64,000 nucleotides of DNA from Massilibacteroides vaginae (GCF_900178525.1 NZ_FXDJ01000007.1:372001-436000), one strand, 5' to 3'. Shown: positions 26,432 through 34,430, counted from the stretch's first letter. Translations and numbers: made by a program. Notes: generated by a model from the letters alone, not told the origin.

Positions 26432-27820
26432 TCAGGGACACATATCCTTAATAATCCGGATTAGTTGACCACCTAATTCTTCAGCTTCTTCCATCGTGTG
26501 GGCTTCTGAATAAATACGAATGATTGGTTCGGTATTGCTTTTACGCAAGTGTACCCATTTGTCCGGGAAATCTATTTTCACACCGTCTATATCCGTTATA
26601 TCGTATTGAGCGAATTGCGATTTTACTTTCAGTAATATACCGTCAACATCTATTTCGGGAGTAAGTTCTACTTTTTGTTTAGAGATGAAATAAGGAGGAT
26701 AAGTAGCACGTAGCTCACTCACCTTCATTTTTTTCTTCGCCAAATGCGTCAGGAATAAAGCGATACCAACAAGTGCATCACGTCCGTAGTGACTTGCCGG
26801 ATAGATTACACCACCATTTCCTTCACCACCGATAACTGCGTTTGTTTCTTTCATCTTTGTTACCACATTGACCTCTCCTACTGCAGCAGCATTATATTCA
26901 CAACCGTAAGAACGGGTTACATCTCTTAATGCGCGACTTGAGCTTAGGTTGCTTACCGTATTACCCGGCGTATTACTCAGTACATAATCACTTACAGCAA
27001 CTAATGTATATTCTTCGCCAAACATCGCTCCGTTTTCGCAAATAATAGCGAGGCGATCTACATCCGGATCAACAACAAAACCGACATCAGCCTTTGCTTG
27101 TGGCATAAGTGCGGATATTTCAGTCAGATGTTCGGGTAAAGGCTCGGGATTATGAGAAAAATTACCGTGTGGAGCACAATGGAGTTTGAATATTTCTTTC
27201 ACACCAAGCGCATACAGTAAATCAGGAAGCACTATACCTCCTACAGAATTCACACAGTCGATGGCAACACGAAAGCCTGCTGATTTAATAGCGTTTACAT
27301 CAACAAGATCCAACGCTAAAACGCTCTCAATATGTTTCTGTTTATATGTATTATCCGGCGTAACTTTCCCTAAGCCATCAACAGGAGCATAAGAAAACTC
27401 TTCTGCTTCTGCTAAACGAAGCACTTCAGCGCCTTCTTCAGCGTTAAGGAACTCACCACGCTCGTTAAGCAATTTGAGTGCATTCCATTGTTTGGGATTA
27501 TGGCTGGCTGTAAGTATTATTCCTCCGCAAGCCTTCTCTTGAATAACCGCAAACTCAGTTGTAGGAGTAGTGGCCATATCCAGATCAACCACATCAAATC
27601 CCATTCCGGTCAGTGTACCTAAAACTATTTGTTTTACCATAGGTCCTGATATACGGGCGTCACGTCCTACTACGATCTTATTTGTTACCGATTGCGTGTG
27701 TTTTCTGATAAAAGTGGCATAAGCTGATACAAACTTTACGATTGCCAACGGACTAAGCCCGTCTTCCGGTGCACCGCCGATTGTTCCTCTAATGCCGGAA
27801 ATAGATTTAATTAACGTCAT
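26432..27820 (-). CDS. glmM: Phosphoglucosamine mutase-type phosphohexomutase
   Basis: The protein has 462 residues of the alpha-D-phosphohexomutase family. Motifs in order: start MTLIKSISGIRGTIGG, the phosphoserine loop TASHNPKQWNALK, the metal loop DPDVDRLA, the sugar loop GEGNGGVI and the phosphate site RKSNTEPIIRIY. It probably converts glucosamine-6-P to glucosamine-1-P for peptidoglycan and LPS, although phosphomannomutase activity is possible because the sugar loop differs from the usual GEQSGH of GlmM. It is 18 bases behind DUF4827, a pairing usual in Bacteroidales. Confidence 0.88.
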   Translation of the reverse strand: MTLIKSISGIRGTIGGAPEDGLSPLAIVKFVSAYATFIRKHTQSVTNKIVVGRDARISGPMVKQIVLGTLTGMGFDVVDLDMATTPTTEFAVIQEKACGGIILTASHNPKQWNALKLLNERGEFLNAEEGAEVLRLAEAEEFSYAPVDGLGKVTPDNTYKQKHIESVLALDLVDVNAIKSAGFRVAIDCVNSVGGIVLPDLLYALGVKEIFKLHCAPHGNFSHNPEPLPEHLTEISALMPQAKADVGFVVDPDVDRLAIICENGAMFGEEYTLVAVSDYVLSNTPGNTVSNLSSSRALRDVTRSYGCEYNAAAVGEVNVVTKMKETNAVIGGEGNGGVIYPASHYGRDALVGIALFLTHLAKKKMKVSELRATYPPYFISKQKVELTPEIDVDGILLKVKSQFAQYDITDIDGVKIDFPDKWVHLRKSNTEPIIRIYSEAHTMEEAEELGGQLIRIIKDMCP

Positions 27821-27838
27821 AGTTATAGTTGAATTTAC

Positions 27839-28405
27839 TTAATCAAAAAGATATCTAAGTTTTTTGTAATAGATAGGATCACCACCGGTCTGTTGAGATT
27901 GTCCACCAACTTTAAACGGAACAATAAGCTTTACGTAGGAGCTATCTCCAACAAAACTTAATGGCTCAACGATTCCTTGTCCGTAAAAGCCTGAAAAAAC
28001 ACTTTTGGAACCTTCAAGTACAGAGGAATATCCAAATTTAAATTCCAAAGGGTGATATTCATTATCAAAGCCATTCACAGTCTCAGAAGTTCCAGATTTA
28101 CCATTAAAATAATCAAATTCAAAACGGCATGAAATTATCTGATTAGCAACCGCCCTATTACCATTACCCGAATCAATTACATTAATATATAATCCGCTGG
28201 GTAGCTGAAAAAATTCATTCTCGGCAAAAACACCATTCTCCGGATAGTCATCAAGTAATTTTATATCCAAACTATCAATTAGTTTTTTAATAATTTTACG
28301 TTCATCCTTAAGCATTTCCGTATATGTCCGCTGGCTTTCACTACAAGAAGACACAACAATCACTGCCGCGACGATCATCATCAATATGCTAAAACCCTTC
28401 TTCAT
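27839..28405 (-). CDS. DUF4827-type lipoprotein, FKBP-fold-like
   Basis: The protein has 188 residues with a lipoprotein signal (AAVIVVSSCSES). The remaining sequence (RTYTEMLKDERKIIKKLID, LPSGLYINVIDSG, LEFKFGYSS) fits DUF4827, a Bacteroidales family that sits beside glmM and resembles FKBP-type prolyl isomerases. The role is not established; a periplasmic or outer-membrane chaperone-like function is a guess. A TACATTTG -7 box lies at 28436-28443. Confidence 0.82.
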   Translation of the reverse strand: MKKGFSILMMIVAAVIVVSSCSESQRTYTEMLKDERKIIKKLIDSLDIKLLDDYPENGVFAENEFFQLPSGLYINVIDSGNGNRAVANQIISCRFEFDYFNGKSGTSETVNGFDNEYHPLEFKFGYSSVLEGSKSVFSGFYGQGIVEPLSFVGDSSYVKLIVPFKVGGQSQQTGGDPIYYKKLRYLFD

Positions 28406-28435
28406 CTAAATTTCTTTATTTGTTTATCTATGAGG

Positions 28436-28443
28436 CAAATGTA
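28436..28443 (-). promoter_or_regulatory. -7 box of DUF4827-glmM
   Basis: CAAATGTA on plus reads TACATTTG on minus, 31 bases before the ATG at 28405. This suggests DUF4827 and glmM have their own promoter. Confidence 0.4.
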
Positions 28444-28461
28444 TGTAATATCTGCCATTTT

Positions 28462-29511
28462 TCATGTATTTGTAATTATTTCTTCTGTTTTATTAGGATT
28501 AAATAAGGCTAATCCTTGTTCAAACACAGCTATTGCGTCTTCCAGATTACCATAAAACTCTCCTCCTGAGGCATTTTTATGTCCGCCTCCGTTAAAGTGC
28601 TTCTGTGCAAAAACATTACACGGAAAATCACCTACGGAGCGAAGTGAAATTTTCATATAATCTTTGTCTTCACGAATAAAAACACTAAACCGAACACCTT
28701 CAATGCTCAGCGGTAGATTAACAAAACCTTCCGTATCTCCGGTCACATAATTAAACTTATCCAGTTCATCCTGCGAAAGCGTGATCAGAGCGGCGTCACA
28801 ATCCGGATAGATCTTCATTTTTTCATATAGAACATACCCCATCAACCGAAGGCGTGATTCTGAATAAACCTGATTCACCTTACGGTATATCAGATCCTTA
28901 TCAATGCCTTTCTTCAACAGTTCACTTACGATCACATAAATTTCAGGTTTATTCGAATTATAGGTAAATGAACCTGTATCCGTCATCATTCCCGTATAGA
29001 TACATTCGGCTGCTTCCTTGTTTAACAGATCAAAGAAACCCATGCGACAAATAAAACGGAACACCATCTCACTCGTTGACGACATTTCCGGGTAAGAGAT
29101 CGTTACCCGACAGAAATCAGCGGGATCCAAGTGGTGGTCTATCATCACCTTTCGAGCTTCAGACGCCACAACGGGACCTCCCAGCTTTTCAATCCGCTTC
29201 GGGTCGTTAAAGTCCAGACAGAAAATAACATCCGCGTTCTGAATCAGTTCCTCCGCAAACTCAGGATATTTTTCATGTATAATAATGTCTTTCGCACCAC
29301 GCATCCACCTGTAAAAAAGCGGAAAATCATTAGGCACAATAACAGTCACATTTTCTTTACCGTATTCCAGCAAGAAATGATACAACCCAAGAGCAGAGCC
29401 TAAAGCATCTCCATCCGGGGTTACATGCGTAACAATCACGAAACTTTCCCCTTTTTCAACGTATTTTTTCGCTTTTTGAATCTTTTCTTCCGCTATTATT
29501 TTTGTAATCAT
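28462..29511 (-). CDS. nrnA: DHH-family phosphoesterase, NrnA-like nanoRNase/pAp phosphatase
   Basis: The protein has 349 residues. The DHH domain shows THVTPDGDALGSALGL, FCLDFNDPKRI and the name-giving IDHHLDP; the C-terminal DHHA1 domain shows GGGHKNASGGEF. NrnA enzymes degrade 2-5 base RNAs to mononucleotides and dephosphorylate pAp in the cytoplasm. Together with cysQ in this window it gives two possible routes for 3'-phosphoadenosine compounds. It follows comEC and rpe, with a TACCTTTG box at 29536-29543. Confidence 0.9.
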   Translation of the reverse strand: MITKIIAEEKIQKAKKYVEKGESFVIVTHVTPDGDALGSALGLYHFLLEYGKENVTVIVPNDFPLFYRWMRGAKDIIIHEKYPEFAEELIQNADVIFCLDFNDPKRIEKLGGPVVASEARKVMIDHHLDPADFCRVTISYPEMSSTSEMVFRFICRMGFFDLLNKEAAECIYTGMMTDTGSFTYNSNKPEIYVIVSELLKKGIDKDLIYRKVNQVYSESRLRLMGYVLYEKMKIYPDCDAALITLSQDELDKFNYVTGDTEGFVNLPLSIEGVRFSVFIREDKDYMKISLRSVGDFPCNVFAQKHFNGGGHKNASGGEFYGNLEDAIAVFEQGLALFNPNKTEEIITNT

Positions 29512-29535
29512 AAAGTACGCTTTGATTTATCATCA

Positions 29536-29543
29536 CAAAGGTA
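29536..29543 (-). promoter_or_regulatory. -7 box of nrnA
   Basis: CAAAGGTA on plus reads TACCTTTG on minus, 25 bases before the ATG at 29511, in the 39-base gap after comEC. Confidence 0.45.
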
Positions 29544-29550
29544 CGTTTTT

Positions 29551-30819
29551 TTATATTGTGGGGAGCCATAGCGGCTCAATAAGAAGTTTGACAAACAATA
29601 TTGCAAGAAAAAAACAGGAGAGAATCAGATACAATGGTTGTTTTCTATAGACAAAAGAAACCAAAAGGAAAAGAAACACATACGCTAAAATAAGATCGAA
29701 AAAATCAAACGGAATGATAAAGGTTGCCCAGGGGAAAACACTGAACGACTCTACAATATACAACAGAAAGTTCATCATCTGTGCCAGTCCCCAACCCAAA
29801 AGTTCCACTCCGGGAAATGCGGCAGGAAGCAACATGTAAATAAGTCCGGCCGGTATCAACAGCATACTTACCAACGAGAAAGGAAGGTTAGTAAGTAAGA
29901 ATAAAACGGGAAACTGATTAAAGTAATACAAACAAAGAAACGAAGTGCCGGCTTGTGCAGCCACGGATACAACGATCCATCCATAAGGCTCGGAGAGTAA
30001 AGGATTACGTATTTCGAGCAAACGCTCTAAGGGAGAGTACAGTAACAGAATAAACCAAACAGCGATATAACTAAGTTGAAACCCGATATCAAACAAGTAA
30101 AACGGATTATATACCAACATGATAAAGGCCGATGCAGCCAATGTATTATAACCGTCTGTAGAGCGATTGATTACTTGTCCCGTAAGGAAAAACGACAACA
30201 TCAAGGCAGCACGAACCGAAGGTGGCGCCAATCCGGAGATCAGCGTAAAGCTCCACAAAAGCAACATTGTTGCTGTATATTTTATCCATCTGAACACACC
30301 TGTGGAAGGCAACGGTTTAAGCAAAAAAGAGAAGAATCCGCAAACAACAGCCACATGAAAACCGCTGACGGATAAGATATGAGCTACCCCGGTTACGGAA
30401 AACTGCAATCGCACCTCTCTGTCAAGCATCGTGGTATCCCCTAAAAGCATAGCACCCAACACATCACGGTCTTTTTCGGCCAACGGCAAAGTTTCAAGTC
30501 GGCTCAATAAAGACTCCCTTAACAAAGCAGCATCGTGTAGTAGTAATGACAGCCAAGCTCTCTCGCCCTCACGCATATCATTCCACGCGGCAAAAAGGAT
30601 GGACAGCGAAACCAACAAAACAGCGAAAACGATACCCCAATCCCTACGATTGCTATAAGCAGGCGGCTCTTCCTTTTTCGAGAACAGCATTAACAGCAAC
30701 AAGGCGGCTAACAAGAACAGCATTATGCATTGAAAAGGAAGAAAAACGTAAAATAAGATACCCGAAATCCATAATAAAAGCGGCCTTGCGAAAGGACGCT
30801 TTCGTAATTCATTTATCAT
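29551..30819 (-). CDS. comEC: Short ComEC/Rec2-family membrane protein
   Basis: The protein has 422 residues, almost all membrane helices. The ComEC signature GVAHILSVSGFHVAVVCGFFSFLLK (split here as GVAHILSVSG and FHVAVV) lies at about 147-170, followed by LISGLAPPSVRAALM. In competence, ComEC forms the inner-membrane channel for single-stranded DNA. Most ComEC proteins also have an N-terminal OB-fold domain (DUF4131) and many a C-terminal metallo-beta-lactamase-like domain; I see neither here, and the protein stops soon after the helices. It lies between rpe and nrnA in an order common in Bacteroidales. Whether it still moves DNA is unknown. Confidence 0.82.
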   Translation of the reverse strand: MINELRKRPFARPLLLWISGILFYVFLPFQCIMLFLLAALLLLMLFSKKEEPPAYSNRRDWGIVFAVLLVSLSILFAAWNDMREGERAWLSLLLHDAALLRESLLSRLETLPLAEKDRDVLGAMLLGDTTMLDREVRLQFSVTGVAHILSVSGFHVAVVCGFFSFLLKPLPSTGVFRWIKYTATMLLLWSFTLISGLAPPSVRAALMLSFFLTGQVINRSTDGYNTLAASAFIMLVYNPFYLFDIGFQLSYIAVWFILLLYSPLERLLEIRNPLLSEPYGWIVVSVAAQAGTSFLCLYYFNQFPVLFLLTNLPFSLVSMLLIPAGLIYMLLPAAFPGVELLGWGLAQMMNFLLYIVESFSVFPWATFIIPFDFFDLILAYVFLFLLVSFVYRKQPLYLILSCFFLAILFVKLLIEPLWLPTI

Positions 30820-30843
30820 GTAGGCTTTGGTTGGTCAGGTAAA

Positions 30844-31494
30844 TCAGAGTTTCTTCAAATCAGCTATTACCTGTTTAGGATCAGGCGATTTAAAAACAAA
30901 ACTACCGGCAACGAGCACATCGGCTCCGGCTTCCAACAAACGCTTTCCTGTTTCAAAATTAACCCCGCCATCTACCTCTATCAGTGTATTTAGCCCTTTT
31001 CGGGTAATCATATCTTTCAGGGCTTTCGTTTTAGCAACAGAATGATCAATGAATTTTTGTCCGCCATAGCCGGGATTCACCGACATAAGCAATACCATAT
31101 CCACATCCTGAATGATATCTTCTAATAAATGTACGGGCGTATGAGGATTTAACGTTACCCCGGCTTTCATACCGGCTTCTTTAATCGCCGAAATTGTTCG
31201 ATGAAGGTGCGTACACGCTTCATAATGAACATTCATCAAATAAGCTCCTGTAGCAGCAATCTCCTGAATAAATTTCTGAGGCTCTACAATCATCAGGTGA
31301 ACATCCAACGGTTTCCGGGAAACCGTTTTCAACACTTCCAGAATCGGAAACCCGAAAGAAATGTTCGGCACAAAAACACCATCCATAATGTCCAGATGTA
31401 TCCAATCGGCAGCACTTTCATTAAGCATTTCCACTTCTTTCTGCAAATGCAGGAAATCGGCAGCCAGCAAAGAGGGGGCAATTAAATGTTTCAT
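30844..31494 (-). CDS. rpe: Ribulose-phosphate 3-epimerase
   Basis: The protein has 216 residues of the TIM-barrel epimerase family. Visible are IAPSLLAADFLHLQKE, WIHLDIMDGVFVPNISFG (metal His and Asp), DVHLMIVEP, NPGYGGQKF and the catalytic Asp in IEVDGGVN. It interconverts ribulose-5-P and xylulose-5-P in the pentose phosphate pathway. It is probably the first gene of rpe-comEC(-nrnA), with a TACATTTG box at 31513-31520. Confidence 0.97.
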   Translation of the reverse strand: MKHLIAPSLLAADFLHLQKEVEMLNESAADWIHLDIMDGVFVPNISFGFPILEVLKTVSRKPLDVHLMIVEPQKFIQEIAATGAYLMNVHYEACTHLHRTISAIKEAGMKAGVTLNPHTPVHLLEDIIQDVDMVLLMSVNPGYGGQKFIDHSVAKTKALKDMITRKGLNTLIEVDGGVNFETGKRLLEAGADVLVAGSFVFKSPDPKQVIADLKKL

Positions 31495-31512
31495 TATATA
31501 CGTATTATATTA

Positions 31513-31520
31513 CAAATGTA
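31513..31520 (-). promoter_or_regulatory. -7 box of rpe
   Basis: CAAATGTA on plus reads TACATTTG on minus, 19 bases before the ATG at 31494. Confidence 0.45.
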
Positions 31521-31566
31521 GAAAAAAATTTGATTCTATTTAAACCATCAGCACCGGAAGCCAAAA

Positions 31567-32466
31567 CTAAGACTCAATAGGCATATCCATCATTAGCCTC
31601 ATTTCCTGAATCTGAATCTCGTCTACACAGCGCGGATCATACGCGAGCCAGAGTTGGTTTTTGGCCTTTTCATTTCCTTTCCAAAGAATTTTCAATTGTT
31701 GACGCGTGAGGCTTTCACCGACAAACAAGTCTGAAGCAACAGTTATTCCATAGTTTAAATGTACGCCCTTAATCATCATATTGATATCCGGAATAACGTA
31801 TTGAGGCTTAATGAGCGGCCTTTTGCCGAAATTTTCAAGCCAGAAACGACGGATAATTGACAATTTATTATCGTAGCTGATCCATTTCTGATTCAACAAC
31901 CATTCCTCTACCCCATGCATATCGTTGGCTTTTATCAAGTCCTCCATTTCCCGGCAGTTGTAACTTGCGTGTGCAACAATCATAAAACTTTCTTCCACTA
32001 ACGGTTCGTAAACCACCTCGTTAGATTGGACTTTTTTCGTGGCTATAACAAAATCCAGGTTCTTGTTCAGCAAATTCGTTATCAGCACATCGGGATGGCC
32101 GAATTGAAATTGCACATCCTGTTTGCATTCGCTCAACTTACCCAATAAAATATTGTTTGCATACTCAATGGGAGAGCCGATTCTCAATTGTTTTGAACGG
32201 ATCAACGCGGATTTACGAAACTCAACCTCTACTCGTTCCAGATGCTCTACCGAAGCTACAATCTGCGCATAAAGCATTTTCCCGTATTCGGTAGGCTCCA
32301 ATTTTCGCGGAAGTCTTAAAAACAGCTTTTGCCCGATATAACTTTCCAAAGCAGCCAGTTGAATACTTACATTCGGTTGCGATATCAGCAGTTCCTCCGA
32401 AGCACGCGTGAGATTACCGTTCTGATAAATTGATTTAAAAGTTCTATACCATTCGAAGTTAACCAT
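31567..32466 (-). CDS. LysR-family transcriptional regulator
   Basis: The protein has 299 residues. An N-terminal winged helix-turn-helix (about 1-60: FKSIYQNGNLTRASEELLISQPNVS, given here as GNLTRASEELLISQPNVS) is followed by a linker helix and a periplasmic-binding-like effector domain (about 90-290). It is divergent from the pirin gene with 128 bases between, the standard layout for a LysR regulator controlling its neighbour and itself. A perfect 18-bp A/T palindrome at 32488-32505, just before its own start, is a likely operator. The effector is unknown. Confidence 0.9.
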   Translation of the reverse strand: MVNFEWYRTFKSIYQNGNLTRASEELLISQPNVSIQLAALESYIGQKLFLRLPRKLEPTEYGKMLYAQIVASVEHLERVEVEFRKSALIRSKQLRIGSPIEYANNILLGKLSECKQDVQFQFGHPDVLITNLLNKNLDFVIATKKVQSNEVVYEPLVEESFMIVAHASYNCREMEDLIKANDMHGVEEWLLNQKWISYDNKLSIIRRFWLENFGKRPLIKPQYVIPDINMMIKGVHLNYGITVASDLFVGESLTRQQLKILWKGNEKAKNQLWLAYDPRCVDEIQIQEMRLMMDMPIES

Positions 32467-32487
32467 GTGGTAAATATAGACATTAAT

Positions 32488-32505
32488 CTATAAATATATT
32501 TATAG
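32488..32505. promoter_or_regulatory. 18-bp perfect palindrome, likely LysR operator
   Basis: CTATAAATATATTTATAG reads the same on both strands. It lies 22 bases before the lysR start and 44 bases upstream of the pirin -7 box. Confidence 0.5.
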
Positions 32506-32525
32506 CTAACCATAATTTATTCTAT

Positions 32526-32556
32526 TTTCATAATAGTAAATACAACCGTAACTTTG
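32526..32556 (+). promoter_or_regulatory. Promoter of the pirin gene
   Basis: A TTTC at 32526-32529, 19 bases, then TAACTTTG at 32549-32556 matches TTTG-N19-TAnnTTTG with one mismatch. The ATG is 38 bases downstream of the -7 box. Confidence 0.6.
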
Positions 32557-32594
32557 TACTGTAATAAAACAATTAAAAAAGAAAGAGAGTAATT

Positions 32595-33308
32595 ATGAAA
32601 ACCGTATTATTTAAAGAAGCAACAAGAGGTCGCGCCAACCATGGTTGGTTAGATTCGAAACATACGTTCAGCTTTGCAAGATACTTCAACCCTACCCGAA
32701 TGGGCTTTGGATTACTACGGGTTGTTAATGACGATAAAGTAATTGGCGGTGAAGGCTTTGGCACACACCCACACGATAATATGGAAATAGTATCCATCCC
32801 TTTGTCGGGAAGTCTTGCTCATAAAGACAGTATGGGACACGAAGAGATCATCAAATCCGGCGAGGTACAAGTAATGAGTGCCGGAACAGGAATTACGCAC
32901 AGCGAATACAACGCGAACGTTGATCAGGACGTACAATTTCTTCAGATTTGGGTATTCCCAAGAGCACAAGACCTGAAGCCCAGATATGATCAGAAAGCGT
33001 TCGACTTTACAAAAAAGCACAACGACCTTACGCTGATCGTGTCTCCTGATAGCGAAGATGAAAGTTTGTGGGTTAACCAAGACGTATGGTTCAGCATGGG
33101 AGAGTTTGACGACAAACAGTCAAAAACATACAATGTAAGACGAAAAGAAAATGGCGTTTTTGCCATGGTTATAGAAGGTGAATTTGAAGTAGCCGGAACA
33201 AAACTTACAAAACGAGACGCAATCGGCATCTATGACACAGATTCTTTCGAAATAAAATCGCTGGCAAACAACGGACGCCTCTTACTGATTGATGTCCCCA
33301 TGGATTAA
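32595..33308 (+). CDS. Pirin-family bicupin protein
   Basis: The protein has 237 residues. The N-terminal cupin holds the pirin signature with metal ligands HPHDNMEIV (two His), then Glu/His in SAGTGITHSEYN, and RGRANHGWLDSKHTF at the start. The length fits the YhaK/YhhW type, some members of which have quercetin 2,3-dioxygenase activity while others act as redox sensors. An AGAGAG ribosome-binding-like sequence lies about 10 bases before the start. Divergent LysR control suggests induction by a small molecule or by redox stress (inference). A terminator follows. Confidence 0.9.
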   Translation: MKTVLFKEATRGRANHGWLDSKHTFSFARYFNPTRMGFGLLRVVNDDKVIGGEGFGTHPHDNMEIVSIPLSGSLAHKDSMGHEEIIKSGEVQVMSAGTGITHSEYNANVDQDVQFLQIWVFPRAQDLKPRYDQKAFDFTKKHNDLTLIVSPDSEDESLWVNQDVWFSMGEFDDKQSKTYNVRRKENGVFAMVIEGEFEVAGTKLTKRDAIGIYDTDSFEIKSLANNGRLLLIDVPMD

Positions 33309-33360
33309 TCAGACCAAACACAGCTGAAAATGAGGAGAGGGATTCATGCCTGCACACTAC

Positions 33361-33402
33361 AAAAAGAGGGTGTCCAAAAAAAATGGATACCCTCTTCTTT
33401 TA
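33361..33402 (+). terminator. Terminator of the pirin gene
   Basis: AAGAGGGTGTCCA / TGGATACCCTCTT with one G-A mismatch and an A-rich loop, followed by CTTTT. Confidence 0.75.
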
Positions 33403-33421
33403 AACTTCTAAACTGAATCAG

Positions 33422-33505
33422 TACACAGGATGAGATTTGAACTCACACACCGTTACCGGCACTACCCCCTCAAAGTAGCGTGTCTACCAATTCCACCACC
33501 TGCGC
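33422..33505 (-). tRNA. tRNA-Leu (anticodon GAG)
   Basis: The minus strand folds as a class II tRNA of 84 bases: acceptor GCGCAGG / CCTGTGT, D-loop GAATTGGTAGACAC, anticodon stem CTACT / GGTAG with loop TTGAGGG (GAG), a variable arm GCCGGTAACGGT, and T-loop GTTCAAATC. The discriminator is A. No CCA is encoded. Confidence 0.93.
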
Positions 33506-33535
33506 ATTCTAATGGTTGCCAAAACAAGACAATCT

Positions 33536-33571
33536 TATCTTTGCACCATCTCCAAAACGTGTGCAAAGATA
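33536..33571. promoter_or_regulatory. Inverted repeat carrying a -7 box on each strand, upstream of tRNA-Leu(GAG)
   Basis: TATCTTTGCAC (33536-33546) and its exact complement GTGCAAAGATA (33561-33571) are 14 bases apart. Each contains TATCTTTG. The minus copy is 59 bases from the tRNA 5' end and is the probable tRNA promoter; what the plus copy drives is unclear. Confidence 0.5.
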
Positions 33572-33717
33572 ACGCATCTAAAAAGAACAACAAAACTTTA
33601 ATTACATATATTTTGCACCTTTCAATTTTATTCGCACCTGCGAAGCCCATAAAAAAGACACAATTCCAAACAAATTTAAAACTCAAATTTCCCCTTCCTA
33701 CAACACCATTTTTTTGC

Positions 33718-33801
33718 ATTACTATATGAAAAAAAAAGATAACCTTTATATTTCAAAAAATAACCTTTATGTTTCCAAAAATAACCTTTATGTTTTTCGC
33801 C
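33718..33801. repeat. Phased 21-bp repeat, locus C (leader unit plus 3 cores)
   Basis: Three direct units start at 33739, 33760 and 33781, each with ATAACCTTTAT and exactly 21 bases long. The preceding 21 bases (33718-33738, ATTACTATAT then an A-run) match the leader of the copy at 17789. The right flank GCGCTGTTAATCAG (33810-33823) resembles the flank of the copy at 6525. Confidence 0.85.
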
Positions 33802-33895
33802 CTCATAAGGCGCTGTTAATCAGATAAATAAAAACAGCCTGTTTTTCCATATTTTTGCTACCCTGCCGAAGCTCCTTATACTATTATTTCGCTCC

Positions 33896-34085
33896 ATGCA
33901 GAGATCTCTCCACTCCGGTCGAGAAGACAGGGAGAAGGATCGAGATGACAGGGAGGGTGGTTCCTTCCCCTTGTCATCCTGAGCCTGTCGAAGGATCTCA
34001 TCCCATCTGACTATTATTGAACGAAGCCGTATGCAGAGATCTCTCCACTCCGGTCGAGATGACAGGGAGGGGGGCGAGATGACAA
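33896..34085. repeat. GC-rich dispersed repeat of the type seen across Bacteroidota genomes
   Basis: A 38-base segment beginning ATGCAGAGATCTCTCCACTC occurs at 33896-33933 and 34031-34068 with one mismatch. Between them, at 33969-34002, is the related opposite-sense phrase TGTCATCCTGAGCCTGTCGA. Extra shorter copies of CGAGATGACA occur at 33939 and 34074. This kind of text is dispersed in many Bacteroidota intergenic regions (from memory). I see no gene in it. Confidence 0.75.
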
Positions 34086-34180
34086 AGTGGTGGTCAGGTT
34101 GGCAAAGAGGGAGGGTCGGAATAACAAAGAAAGTGGGATAGGAAAACAATACATTACTAAAAACAATTCCGAACAAAACA

Positions 34181-34219
34181 AAAAAAAGCCTTGCAAGTCT
34201 ATTGACTCACAAGGCTTAT
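34181..34219 (-). terminator. Terminator after tRNA-Leu(CAG)
   Basis: AAGCCTTG / CAAGGCTT plus inner AGT / ACT pairing, with a T-run on the minus strand, 14 bases past the tRNA. Confidence 0.75.
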
Positions 34220-34232
34220 TTGTTTTGTTAAG

Positions 34233-34316
34233 TGCCCAGAACAGGACTCGAACCTGCACGTCCGCAAAGACACTCGCACCTGAAACGAGCGCGTCTACCA
34301 ATTCCGCCACCTGGGC
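34233..34316 (-). tRNA. tRNA-Leu (anticodon CAG)
   Basis: Class II tRNA of 84 bases on the minus strand: acceptor GCCCAGG / TCTGGGC, D-loop GAATTGGTAGACGC, anticodon stem CTCGT / GCGAG with loop TTCAGGT (CAG), variable arm, T-loop GTTCGAGTC, discriminator A, no encoded CCA. It lies 41 bases after tRNA-Gly. Confidence 0.95.
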
Positions 34317-34325
34317 TTAATACGA

Positions 34326-34350
34326 TAAAAAGGCAGCCTCATGCCGCCTT
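34326..34350 (-). terminator. Hairpin between tRNA-Gly and tRNA-Leu
   Basis: On minus, GGCGGC / GCTGCC (one G-U pair) with loop ATGAG is followed by TTTTT. It may end or attenuate the tRNA-Gly transcript, or mark a processing site. Confidence 0.55.
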
Positions 34351-34357
34351 TGCTAAG

Positions 34358-34430
34358 AGCGAAAGACGGGATTCGAACCCGCGACCCTAACCTTGGCAAG
34401 GTTATGCTCTACCAACTGAGCTACTTTCGC
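34358..34430 (-). tRNA. tRNA-Gly (anticodon GCC)
   Basis: A 73-base tRNA on minus: acceptor GCGAAAG / CTTTCGC, D-loop AGTTGGTAGAG, anticodon stem with loop TTGCCAA (GCC), T-loop GTTCGAATC, discriminator T, no encoded CCA. Confidence 0.96.

Noticed and set aside
33462-33719. Minus-strand frame of 85 residues over tRNA-Leu(GAG)
   Set aside because: The C-terminal part is the translated tRNA; no family match and no start signals.
34014-34310. Frame on minus running through tRNA-Leu(CAG) and the GC-rich repeat
   Set aside because: Its start covers the tRNA and the rest covers the dispersed repeat; the peptide text is the familiar mistranslation of such sequences, not a protein.
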